A DNA stretch of 64,000 nucleotides, from positions 2,400,943-2,464,942 of the forward strand of contig OY282442.1 in assembly GCA_958296115.1 (NCBI GenBank). Direction: 5' to 3'. A program made the translations under genes and the position numbers. Origin of the DNA: an uncultured Dehalococcoidia bacterium (GTDB lineage: Bacteria > Chloroflexota > Dehalococcoidia > Lucifugimonadales > CAJWER01). A model generated the notes under the pieces. That model saw only the letters and a program-made list of their open reading frames with translations. It made no database searches and was not told the DNA's origin. Positions 26,643 through 34,039 of the stretch are shown in pieces (within the stretch, counting starts at the first letter, position 1; each line of letters starts with the position of its first letter).

Positions 26643-26681
26643 GGAATGGGGACAGGGCGCCGGCGGCCCTGTCCCCATTCC
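26643..26681 (+). terminator. groESL terminator-like hairpin
   Basis: A perfect 16-bp stem: left arm 26643-26658 (GGAATGGGGACAGGGC), 7-base loop, right arm 26666-26681. No T-tract follows, so termination may be atypical, but the position 31 bases after groEL supports the role. Confidence 0.65.
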
Positions 26682-26828
26682 GCCATATTGGAGCGCCGCC
26701 GACATAGGAGCGCCCCTTGACACGAAGGAGCGCAGGCGTTCCGCCTGCTCCCCCAGCATTGAGAGGCGCGGACGTGATGAGCCTTCTCCCTCCCCAATCC
26801 CGAAAATTGCCCCCAAATTGCCCCATAG

Positions 26829-26864
26829 CGCCCCTTGACACCGCGAGAACAGCCGTGCTAGTCT
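26829..26864 (+). promoter_or_regulatory. Conserved promoter of RNA candidate copy 2
   Basis: TTGACA (26835-26840), an 18-base spacer and TAGTCT (26859-26864), preceded by two AAATTGCCCC-type repeats (about 26803-26826). A second GCGCCCCTTGACAC, identical over 14 bases to the -35 context, occurs 118 bases upstream at 26711-26724 without the rest of the promoter. Confidence 0.6.
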
Positions 26865-26870
26865 GGTAGA

Positions 26871-27312
26871 CGGCCCGAAGGGGCGTATCCCAAACGAGCA
26901 TAGAGCCCACCTCTGCCCTTGGCATCATACACGCCGCTGCTGTTGGACGGGGCACCCGCGTGTACGAGAAGGTCCCTCTATGTTTCGGCGCCTCGCACAG
27001 GAGGACGTAGTGCCAAATGCGTCTCCCCCGTTCCAGGTGCGGACTCTCGGACGACCGGGAGGACCGTAGCCAGCGCAGCCCGACGCCTTGGCGGGTGGAA
27101 GGACGAAGCGCGAACGCAGGCGGTCCCGCAAGGGCCGTCAGCCGTCCGGGAAAGCCCGGGGTGGGGTTTGCAACCCCAAGTGTCGGCGAGCGTACGACGT
27201 CGGCATCCCCGAAGCGAGTAGCGGAGTCACTGCCTTGCAGGGCATACTCAATCCCCCGTGTGAGCGGGGGAATCAGGAGTAGATAGGGCGCGGGTCGCAA
27301 GACCCGCCAAGT
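26871..27312 (+). ncRNA. Candidate ~440-nt structured RNA, copy 2
   Basis: The plus-strand member of the three-copy family. Stems: TACACGC (26928-26934) with GCGTGTA (26958-26964), differing from copies 1 and 3 at most positions yet still fully paired; GGGG-TTTGCAA-CCCC near 27160-27176; TCCCCCG (27252-27258) with CGGGGGA (27265-27271); and GCGGGTC-GCAA-GACCCGC (27290-27307). Relative to copy 1 one stem pair changes from U-A to C-G, and an A-to-G change gives a G-U in GCCTTGCAGGGC. The reading frame is not conserved between copies. Confidence 0.6.
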
Positions 27313-27666
27313 TCCCTCTCCCTCACGGGGGAAAGGGCCAGGGTTGGGGCAAACGCCCCGCCCTGCGTCCCCTCCCCCTAGGGGAAAGGGCTAGAATAAG
27401 GGCGATTCCCCGCTCTGTCCCCTCTCCCTAGATGGGAGGGCTAGGGTGAGGGTGATAAGCCCGCAAAGGAGCCGGCCGAGACAACGCGAACATAGGCGCG
27501 GAAGGACCGCAGGCGTCCCGCCTGCCCCCTCCCCACCCCCTTCACGACAGAAGGCCAGGGCGAGGATAATTCGGCGCGCCCCTCATCTCACCCACCGGAG
27601 CGCAGGCGTCCCGACTGCATTCCCCAATCCTAAGAATCCACCAATCCCGCAAATCCTGATTCCGGC
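27309..27666. repeat. Hairpin repeats and short dispersed motifs downstream of RNA copy 2
   Basis: C/G-rich palindromes at about 27313-27345, 27358-27395 and 27415-27455 are homologous to those beside copies 1 and 3. The AAAGGAGCCGGCCGAGAC stretch (27464-27482) marks the end of the shared unit. GCAGGCGTCCCGCCTGC-type palindromes occur near 27510 and 27601. An AATCCCGCAAATCCTGATTC motif at 27643-27662 recurs at gene ends near 55.6-56.9 kb. No coding gene is supported from 26682 to 27801. Confidence 0.75.
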
Positions 27667-27747
27667 GCCCGCCGGGCGGCCTGGACGCGCGGCGATTTAT
27701 ATGCGATTGCCCCTGGGTCTCCTCCAGTACGATGGACATGCCGGGTT

Positions 27748-27756
27748 TGGTATAAT
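27748..27756 (+). promoter_or_regulatory. Extended -10 promoter
   Basis: TGGTATAAT is a perfect extended -10 (TG-n-TATAAT), 46 bases upstream of the GTG at 27802. No -35 is evident, as is usual for extended -10 promoters. Confidence 0.55.
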
Positions 27757-27801
27757 GTGCCCTCACGAACCGACGCCCCGGCGATGTAAGGAGGAAGCCG
27801 C

Positions 27802-28026
27802 GTGAGTTACGTCAGCTTCGGATGGACAGGCGAGAACAGGGAGATCAAGGTCGTCCTCCAGGACGGCAGATGGATGACCACCCACTTCGTTGACGGCGAG
27901 CCCGACCAGCACTTCGCCCGCATATTCGGCTCCCACGTGCTGCCCACCCCATGGACCGAGGAGACCGACAAGGACACCGTGATACAAGAGCTCGCCGTCA
28001 GGAACCAGCACGCAAAGGTGAGCTGA
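27802..28026 (+). CDS. Small hypothetical protein
   Basis: A 74-aa protein from GTG 27802, with AAGGAGG at 27788-27794. It has an alternating beta-rich start (SYVSFGWTGENREIKVVL) and an acidic-polar C-terminal half. No family was recognised. Eight bases separate it from the downstream coiled-coil protein, so they probably form an operon. Confidence 0.65.
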   Translation: MSYVSFGWTGENREIKVVLQDGRWMTTHFVDGEPDQHFARIFGSHVLPTPWTEETDKDTVIQELAVRNQHAKVS

Positions 28027-28034
28027 GGCTTCAC

Positions 28035-28790
28035 ATGGCCGATCCTGCCATAGACACGAGAATCACCACAGTCGCAAGAATCATCCACGAGATGGAGGAG
28101 GACCCCGAGCTGAAGAGACAGCTCAGGGCCGTCCTGCTGTCCGACGACCTGCTGGCTCTCCCAAAACGGTTCGACCACCTGGAAGGGCGGTTCGACCACC
28201 TGGAAGGGCGGTTCGACCATCTGGGAGAGCGGTTCGACCACCTGGAAGATAAGGTCGATGTCATCAGGTCCGACCTAGATGAGGTCAAGTCCGATATGAC
28301 CGAGGTCAAGTCCAGGCTGAACCGGATAGATGGACATATCGGCAACATAGTCGGAGGCGACCTGGAGCGCCGAATGGTGTCCTTGTTGACCCCGCGCCTG
28401 AGCCAGCAGCTCTCGTTGAGAGGCATGGAGGTCGTGTGGCATACGCAGTCAACACAGTCCCCCAACCGCTTCTTCATGGAAGCGCTGGAGGATGCCTCCG
28501 ACGCTGGAAAAGTCTCCGCCGCGGAAGCCCAGCGTGTTTGGGACACTGACCTTGTAGCGCGGGCGCACAGGCGAGACCAGCAGGACGGCCGGGTATGGAT
28601 CGCCGTCGAAGCGTCCAGCTCCATAGCCAGGCAAGACATCGACAAGGTACGCAAGACAGCCGACGTGTTGAGCGCCATGTTCGATGAAGAGGCCGTCCCG
28701 ATAGCAATCGGGTATCGCGTCCGACATGAAGAGCGCGCCCACGGGGAAGCGGCGGGGGTAACCCTCCTGACCGTCCCCGAGCCTACATAG
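28035..28790 (+). CDS. Heptad-repeat coiled-coil protein with nuclease-like C-terminal domain
   Basis: A 251-aa protein. Residues about 45-72 consist of four exact or near-exact R-F-D-H-L-(E/G)-x heptads, followed by a further helical DEVKSDMTEVKSRLNRID segment, giving a long coiled coil. Residues about 120-245 look like a restriction-endonuclease-like fold (DUF3782-type): WIAVEASSSIARQDIDKVRKTADVL resembles the core E-x-S/K strand and following helix. A longer open frame from 27951 overlaps the upstream gene and is rejected. Predicted DNA-linked function; catalysis is uncertain because the usual E-x-K is not clear. Confidence 0.6.
   Translation: MADPAIDTRITTVARIIHEMEEDPELKRQLRAVLLSDDLLALPKRFDHLEGRFDHLEGRFDHLGERFDHLEDKVDVIRSDLDEVKSDMTEVKSRLNRIDGHIGNIVGGDLERRMVSLLTPRLSQQLSLRGMEVVWHTQSTQSPNRFFMEALEDASDAGKVSAAEAQRVWDTDLVARAHRRDQQDGRVWIAVEASSSIARQDIDKVRKTADVLSAMFDEEAVPIAIGYRVRHEERAHGEAAGVTLLTVPEPT
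28167..28250 (+). repeat. Four 21-bp tandem repeats inside coding sequence
   Basis: The unit CGGTTCGACCACCTGGAAGG(G) is repeated four times, each encoding one heptad. Copies 1 and 2 are identical at the nucleotide level and copies 3 and 4 differ at the ends. The identity indicates recent slippage or recombination, so heptad number may vary between strains. Confidence 0.9.
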
Positions 28791-28804
28791 GCCGCCGAGT
28801 AAGC

Positions 28805-28850
28805 GCCCTCATCCCCCTCTCTCTCGACGGGAGAGGCTGGGCAAGGTGAC
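28805..28850. repeat. GC-rich hairpin repeat
   Basis: Single palindrome with a CTCTCTCGACGGGAGAG core between two genes, same family as the clusters beside the RNA candidates. Confidence 0.6.
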
Positions 28851-28880
28851 GCAATCCACTCGTCGAGGTGTAGCCCTTTG

Positions 28881-29369
28881 ATGCTTCGCAGCGTTATAGA
28901 CCGAACCAGGCGCAGCCACGCCGTCGAGCACGCAGCCATCGCCCTGCTCATTGCCCGCGGCCATCGCGCGCCCATCGCTGGATACTCCACGCCCGGCGGC
29001 TTCTGGGTGTACGGCAGCCTCGCCGCCGATGACGTTGCCGCCGCCGCCCGCGACGCGCTGAGGCTGTTGAGGGCGGGGGAGAGCGAGCTCGCCATATCGC
29101 GGTACTGCGGAACCAATCTGGCCGTGGGCATAATCGGCGCGTTCCTTGCGGCAAGCCTCGTGAGCAAGCGCGTCAGGAAGCGCGCGCTCGGCATCCCGCT
29201 CGCCGCCGTAGCCGCGTGCGGCGTCTTCTCACTCAGGCGTCCGCTGGGCATGGCGGCGCAGCGCCGACTGACCACCCTCTCCGAAGTTGGCGGCGCGCGT
29301 GTCGCCAACGTCCGCCGCTTCACCGTCGGACGGCGCGTCTTCCACAGAGTCACACTGCGCGAGTCTTGA
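28881..29369 (+). CDS. DUF6391-like membrane protein
   Basis: A 162-aa protein. The pattern HAVEHAAIALLIARG...GYSTPGGFWVYGSLA...ARDALRLLRAGESELAISRYCGTNLAVG matches the DUF6391 family of cyanobacteria and Chloroflexota. Hydrophobic segments at about 75-92 and 100-115 suggest two membrane helices. ATG 28881 is chosen over the TTG immediately before it. Function unknown. Confidence 0.7.
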   Translation: MLRSVIDRTRRSHAVEHAAIALLIARGHRAPIAGYSTPGGFWVYGSLAADDVAAAARDALRLLRAGESELAISRYCGTNLAVGIIGAFLAASLVSKRVRKRALGIPLAAVAACGVFSLRRPLGMAAQRRLTTLSEVGGARVANVRRFTVGRRVFHRVTLRES

Positions 29370-29387
29370 AGCGCGAGACCGGATCTG

Positions 29388-29396
29388 TGCTACACT
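29388..29396 (+). promoter_or_regulatory. Extended -10 promoter of tRNA-Arg
   Basis: TGCTACACT (TG-n-TACACT) 44 bases upstream of the mature tRNA, with a TTGAAG at 29366-29371 as a weak -35. A GTGTTGG/CCAACAC stem-loop (29403-29429) lies in the leader between promoter and tRNA. Confidence 0.45.
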
Positions 29397-29439
29397 CATA
29401 TCGTGTTGGTCTCCACTCAGGGCCAACACGCCGGCGAGC

Positions 29440-29515
29440 GTCCCAGTAGCTCAGGGGACAGAGCGGCTGCCTTCTAAGCAGCGGGTCGCGGGTTCGAATC
29501 CTGCCTGGGACGCCA
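29440..29515 (+). tRNA. tRNA-Arg (anticodon TCT)
   Basis: Full cloverleaf. Acceptor GTCCCAG pairs with CTGGGAC; TA are positions 8-9; the D arm is GCTC/GAGC; the anticodon stem is GCTGC/GCAGC with loop CTTCTAA, giving anticodon TCT (reads AGA/AGG). The T arm is GCGGG-TTCGAAT-CCTGC, the discriminator is G, and CCA is encoded. Confidence 0.97.
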
Positions 29516-29758
29516 CCCCCGAACGTCCCCAATCCCGAAGCCCCCTCTATCGCCTGCCGCTCCTCTTTGCGCCCCTTCTCCATTCCAATTATCCTCATAC
29601 CGCGAATCACATGAATCACAGTTCAGACACGGCCCCTGCTAACCAACCCTGCTACTCCGGCGTTTAGCAATATGGAACGAATCCGACGGGCAGAGGGTAA
29701 CAGTGAACCTGAATCCGCTGCGACTGACTCGGAAATACCAGTTCCAAGAGGTGCGTGG

Positions 29759-31978
29759 ATGTACCAGACGAAGAGAGTCTCGAGAATCATGAGCGCGTTC
29801 GTTCCCATCAGGACGCGCACAATCGCCCAGGTTGCCATTGGCCTGCTGCTGGCGCTTGCGATTGCTGCATGCGGCTCGTCGGAGCCGGCCCCGAGCAGCG
29901 CCCCGGGAGCCCCGCGCAGCGCCCCGGTAGCCCCGAACAGCGCCATCAGCGCCCCGGTAGCCCCGAGCAGCGCCCCGGGAGCCCCGCGCAGCGCCCCGGT
30001 AGCCCCGAACAGCGCCATCAGCGCCCCGGTAGCCCCGAGCAGCGCCCCGGCAGCCCCGAGCAGGGCCGATGTTCAGGATGCTGTTGCTCCGGCAGTCCAG
30101 TCCCAGGTGGGAGAGCAGCTGACCGCCGCCGACGTTCAGAAGATAATGGACGAATCGTCAGCAGGCCAGATGACCGCCGCCGACGTTCAGAAGATAGTGG
30201 ACCAATCGTCAGCAGGCAGCCTTAGCGCCGCCGACGTTCAGAAGATAGTGACCGAATCGTCAGCAGGCCAGATGACCGCCGCCGATGTTCAGAAGATAGT
30301 GGATGCATCGTCAGCAGGCAGCCTTAGTGCCGCCGACGTTCAGAAGATAGTGACCGAATCGGCGTCAGCGGCGGCAGCCCAGTCTGCGGAAAGCGCCCCT
30401 CTCAGTCTGGCATCCCTGTCCGTTCCTGCGCCACAGCCAGCGACCCAGGCCGCCGCGCAGCAGTCGCCCCCCGTAACCCAGCAGGCCGGCGGATACTCCG
30501 GATCCCCAAGCGGCCAAGCCCCGGCGGCGCAGCCGTCGGCCACCACGTTCAGGGACTACGAGCGCTCCTGGTTCACCTCCACTGACGAGGACGTAACCTC
30601 GACGTTCAGCCTGGATACCGACCGAACCTCCTTCCAGCTCGCGCTCAACTGGGCCCGCGCAGGCTACGAGGTCGAACCCGACTCCGTTCGCGCCGAGGAG
30701 TGGATCAACGCATTCGACTACGGCTACGCGCCCCCGGCGCACCGCGACAGCTTTGCCATATCCACCGACGTCGTCAGGCATCCGCTGGACGACCGCAAGC
30801 ACCTGGCGCGCATCGGGTTCCAGGCGCCGGAGCTCCAGGACGACGCGCCGCTCAACGTTACCCTCGTGCTCGACGCATCCGGCTCCATGGCCGACGGCAA
30901 CCGCGTTGACATAGCTCGCGAGGCCGCCGAGAGCATCAGGCGCAGCCTACGCAGCGGCGACCGCATAGGCGTCGTCCACTTCACGACCGACGTCATACAC
31001 GACCTCACCGTCGAACACCGCGGACCGGACGATAGGGAAGTGCGGCGCTCCATAGACCAGCTCGCGCCCCACGGCAGCACCAACGTGCAGGCCGGACTGA
31101 ACCTGGGCGTCCAGCTGGCAGACCGCGCGCGCCGCGAGTGGCCCGACGCATACAACTACATCATCCTCATGTCCGACGGCGTGGCGAACGTAGATGCCAC
31201 CGACCCGTTCGCCATCCTAGAGTCGGCATATGACGCTGACAGCCGCAACCCGCTGCGCCTGATAACCATCGGCGTCGGCATCGAGAACTACAACGACTAC
31301 TTGCTGGAGCAGCTTGCCCAGCACGGCAACGGCTGGTACCGATACCTGAGCGACACCCATCAGGCGCAGGCCACCTTCAGCCGAGATAGCTGGCTCGCCC
31401 TCTCCATCCCGTTCGCGGACCAGACCCGCGCGCAGGTTACCTGGAACGACGAAGTGGTCGAGTACTGGCGCATGATCGGCTACGAGAACCGCGTTACGTC
31501 CGACGAGTCCTTCGTCGAGGACCGCAAAGAGTTCGCCGAGATTCCCATAGGCGCCGCCACCACGGTCTTCTACGAGCTGCAGCTGCGCGACGACGCATGG
31601 CGCTATCCGTCCGAGACCGTCGAGCTCGGCGGCGTACAGCTCAGGTGGGTAACCCCGGTGAGCGGCCTGGCCAATCGCCAGGCGACCACGATGGTCTCCC
31701 GCTTGGACAGGGATTTCGACTACACGGGCGACCCGTTGCTGCAGTTCGGAGCGCTGGTAGCGCTGGCGTCGGACCGGTACGGCAGCCTGCCGTACATCGC
31801 CAACGACTCCGACTCCGCGTACGTACACCGCGACCTGCGCGACGTGGCCGACTGGCTCGACCCGCTGGGTCAGCAGCTAGGCGGCCTCGCGTCCCTCCAG
31901 GACTTCGCCTTCGTACTCGACCACATCACCGCCGCGCTCCCGGCCGACGTCACCAGGAGTTCCGGCTACAGCAGGTAG
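29759..31978 (+). CDS. VWA (YfbK-like) lipoprotein with two repeat regions
   Basis: A 739-aa secreted lipoprotein. A signal peptide with lipobox LAIAAC (Cys at about residue 40) is followed by a Ser-Ala-Pro tandem-repeat linker. Next come five 17-residue (S/T)AADVQKI repeats, an Ala/Gln-rich spacer and a YfbK-type module: N-terminal vWF region (FSLDTDRTSFQLALNW), VWA domain with metal-ion-dependent adhesion motif D-A-S-G-S, and a DUF3520-like C-terminus. ATG 29759 is chosen for its AGAGGTG; ATG 29789 is an alternative. Probably surface-anchored with a metal-dependent binding role; the partner is unknown. Confidence 0.85.
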   Translation: MYQTKRVSRIMSAFVPIRTRTIAQVAIGLLLALAIAACGSSEPAPSSAPGAPRSAPVAPNSAISAPVAPSSAPGAPRSAPVAPNSAISAPVAPSSAPAAPSRADVQDAVAPAVQSQVGEQLTAADVQKIMDESSAGQMTAADVQKIVDQSSAGSLSAADVQKIVTESSAGQMTAADVQKIVDASSAGSLSAADVQKIVTESASAAAAQSAESAPLSLASLSVPAPQPATQAAAQQSPPVTQQAGGYSGSPSGQAPAAQPSATTFRDYERSWFTSTDEDVTSTFSLDTDRTSFQLALNWARAGYEVEPDSVRAEEWINAFDYGYAPPAHRDSFAISTDVVRHPLDDRKHLARIGFQAPELQDDAPLNVTLVLDASGSMADGNRVDIAREAAESIRRSLRSGDRIGVVHFTTDVIHDLTVEHRGPDDREVRRSIDQLAPHGSTNVQAGLNLGVQLADRARREWPDAYNYIILMSDGVANVDATDPFAILESAYDADSRNPLRLITIGVGIENYNDYLLEQLAQHGNGWYRYLSDTHQAQATFSRDSWLALSIPFADQTRAQVTWNDEVVEYWRMIGYENRVTSDESFVEDRKEFAEIPIGAATTVFYELQLRDDAWRYPSETVELGGVQLRWVTPVSGLANRQATTMVSRLDRDFDYTGDPLLQFGALVALASDRYGSLPYIANDSDSAYVHRDLRDVADWLDPLGQQLGGLASLQDFAFVLDHITAALPADVTRSSGYSR
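29897..30040 (+). repeat. Two 72-bp tandem repeats (Ser-Ala-Pro linker)
   Basis: Two consecutive units of 72 bases (24 codons) are essentially identical, followed by a partial third unit. They encode a proline/alanine-rich stalk just after the lipobox. Confidence 0.9.
30122..30376 (+). repeat. Five 51-bp tandem repeats (AADVQKI motif)
   Basis: Units of 51 bases (17 codons) each contain GCCGCCGA(C/T)GTTCAGAAG. Units 2 and 4, and 3 and 5, are closest to each other, so expansion proceeded by duplication of a two-unit block. Confidence 0.9.
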
Positions 31979-32024
31979 CGCAGCGCCCCTGGCCCTCGCG
32001 CTCCATTCAACGCGCGAGCGCTCT

Positions 32025-32066
32025 TATCCCTTCCCCCTTGGGGGAGGGTTAGGAAGGGGAGAGGAT
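32025..32066. repeat. GC-rich hairpin repeat
   Basis: CCCTTCCCCCTTGGGGGAGGG-type palindrome after the VWA gene, same family as the other hairpin repeats. The remainder of 31979-32275 shows no supported gene. Confidence 0.6.
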
Positions 32067-32077
32067 GAGCTTCTGAT

Positions 32078-32119
32078 AACATGGCTGCACGGGTTCACGA
32101 GGGCCCGCGCAGCCATGTT
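32078..32119. terminator. Bidirectional terminator-like hairpin
   Basis: Arms AACATGGCTGC (32078-32088) and GCAGCCATGTT (32109-32119) form an 11-bp stem between two convergent genes. No strong T-tract is present. Confidence 0.45.
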
Positions 32120-32275
32120 GTCGTCTTGGCTCAATCGAGCAGCCCATCGCTTTCGCGCGCTGGCGCGGGCCTCTCGGCTCAGGGCCGCACATCTTCCCCC
32201 AGACCCCTCACTGCGTTCGGGGCGGCATTGGGCGCTGCGAGGGTTGCCTTGATATGCGCTCTGCGCGGTGAGACT

Positions 32276-34039
32276 TCAGGACACGACGCGGCCGGCCAGA
32301 ACGCCTGTGGGCTTCCCGTCTTCCAGCGCGGCTTGGCCGTTCACCAGCACGCACTGGACGCCCTCGCTGTATCTGTGCGGGGCGCGCAGCTCCGAGCGGC
32401 CCCGTATCGCCGCCGGGTCGAACACCACCAAGTCCGCCTTCGCGCCCTCCCTTACTACGCCCCTGTCGGTCCAGCCCAGTATCTCGGCGGGCAGGGAAGT
32501 GGCCGCCCGCACCGCGTGCGGCAAAGATATGACCCCGCGCTCCACCGCGTACCGCCGCAGCTTCACCGCGAACGTCGAGTATGCGCGAACCGCCTGCGGA
32601 GCTCCCGAACCGCCCGGCGCGGCTCCGACGTAGGGGTAATCGCCATCGCTGCCCGTCGCCACGAAATCCTTGGACATGGCGTACTCTACGTCGTCCTCCG
32701 AGTGCAGGAGCGCGATGGCCTGCGCCCCCTCCATGCCGAGCCTGATAGCCGCGTCTATATCCGACTCGCCCAGCGCTTCCGCGGCTCGGGATAGGGGAGT
32801 GAGCTCGAATTCGGGCCTGGCCGCTCCGAATATCAGCAGGTAGTCGGCCCCGCCGTGGTCATCGACGTGAGCGCCAACCTCTGCCTGTATCCGCGACCGT
32901 TCGCCCGGTTCGTCCAGCCGCGCCGCGAACCTGGCACGCTCCGAAGGATTGCCCGGCCCCTGGTGCATTCCGTACCACGATGCGGCGGCGAACAGGGCAG
33001 GGCCGCGCGCCGGCATGAGCTGGCCCAGCGCGTCGGCGACCGATCGGCGAAGCAGCTCTGGACGCTCACGCCAGAACTCACTCTCCGACGCGTCGTCACG
33101 GGGCGCGCCCGCCAGCTCCGCGCGAAGCGCGAGCAGCGGCCCGACTGGGAGCGCCGCAATCGCGTCCCGCACTCGCGCCGTCCGCTCAGCCGCCGCGCCC
33201 GCGGAGCCAGCCCACGTATCGGGCGGGATCAGCGGCACGGGCCCGCCTTCTAGGAACGGGTACTGGTCCGCGTACACTCTTGCTCCGCGCCGACGGGCCC
33301 GCTCTATCAGGTCCGTCGCCTGCCTCAGCTTGCCCCAATTCCTGCGATAGACCGCCTTGAAGTGCGTGATGACCGTCGCCGCGCCCGACCGCTCGCCGAT
33401 TGCGATGGCTTCCCCCACCGCCTCGAGCAGCCCGTCTGCCTCGTCTCGGACGTGCGTGTGGTATATGCCGCCAAACGCCGCCGCTTCCCTTGCAAGCTCG
33501 ACGATGCCATCGGTGTCGAAATAGCGGTCGGGCGCGAATACCAGCCCCGACGATATGCCGACCGCGCCCTCGCTCATGGCCGCGCGAACCCGGTCTTTCA
33601 TCGCCCCCATCTCGCCCGGCGTGGGGGGCCGGTCAGCCAGCCCCATGACCTGTCGGCGAACCTGGCCCAGCCCGACCATGAGCGCGGCGTTCGTGCCGAT
33701 GCCCTGCGCGGCGAGCTTCCCTGAAAGCTCTCCCATCGCGCTGTGAATGGGCCAGCCCCCGTACCCGTCGGCCCCGCCGAGCGCGGACGTTACGCCCTGC
33801 ATGAGGTAGGGGACGCTGGGCGCGAACTCAGGGTAGGGCAGGCCGCGCTCGGCGTGGGTATGCATGTCGATGAAACCGGGCGCTATGCACTTGCCCGACG
33901 CGTCGATCGCGCGCGCCGCGGCGCCGGTCTCGAGGTTGGCTACGGCGGCGATGGTGTCTCCGCTGACGCCGACGTCGGCCCTGAAAGGCTCGCCGCCGCT
34001 GCCGTCGATGACCCAGCCGCCGAGTATGGCCGCGTCCAC
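32276..34039 (-). CDS. N-acyl-D-amino-acid deacylase family amidohydrolase
   Basis: A 587-aa metal-dependent hydrolase of the D-aminoacylase/dihydroorotase superfamily. PGFIDMHTHAE supplies the first His pair, YHTHVRDEADG and VITHFKAVYRRNWG carry further His ligands, and FVATGSDGDYPYVG has the conserved Asp. The C-terminal beta-sandwich ends with a KADLVVFDPAAI strand. The start is GTG 34039, sharing one base with the stop of the NHL gene (TAGTG). It would release a free D-amino acid or related product from N-acyl substrates. Last gene of a four-gene operon. Confidence 0.85.
   Translation of the reverse strand: MDAAILGGWVIDGSGGEPFRADVGVSGDTIAAVANLETGAAARAIDASGKCIAPGFIDMHTHAERGLPYPEFAPSVPYLMQGVTSALGGADGYGGWPIHSAMGELSGKLAAQGIGTNAALMVGLGQVRRQVMGLADRPPTPGEMGAMKDRVRAAMSEGAVGISSGLVFAPDRYFDTDGIVELAREAAAFGGIYHTHVRDEADGLLEAVGEAIAIGERSGAATVITHFKAVYRRNWGKLRQATDLIERARRRGARVYADQYPFLEGGPVPLIPPDTWAGSAGAAAERTARVRDAIAALPVGPLLALRAELAGAPRDDASESEFWRERPELLRRSVADALGQLMPARGPALFAAASWYGMHQGPGNPSERARFAARLDEPGERSRIQAEVGAHVDDHGGADYLLIFGAARPEFELTPLSRAAEALGESDIDAAIRLGMEGAQAIALLHSEDDVEYAMSKDFVATGSDGDYPYVGAAPGGSGAPQAVRAYSTFAVKLRRYAVERGVISLPHAVRAATSLPAEILGWTDRGVVREGAKADLVVFDPAAIRGRSELRAPHRYSEGVQCVLVNGQAALEDGKPTGVLAGRVVS

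Noticed and set aside
28167-28250. CRISPR-like repeat
   Set aside because: Units are contiguous without spacers and in frame within a coiled-coil gene.
29897-30376. CRISPR or intergenic satellite
   Set aside because: Both repeat sets are in frame within the VWA lipoprotein and have no spacers.
32081-32794. A 237-codon plus ORF after the VWA gene
   Set aside because: It runs antisense into the D-aminoacylase gene, has no ribosome-binding site and no recognisable domain.
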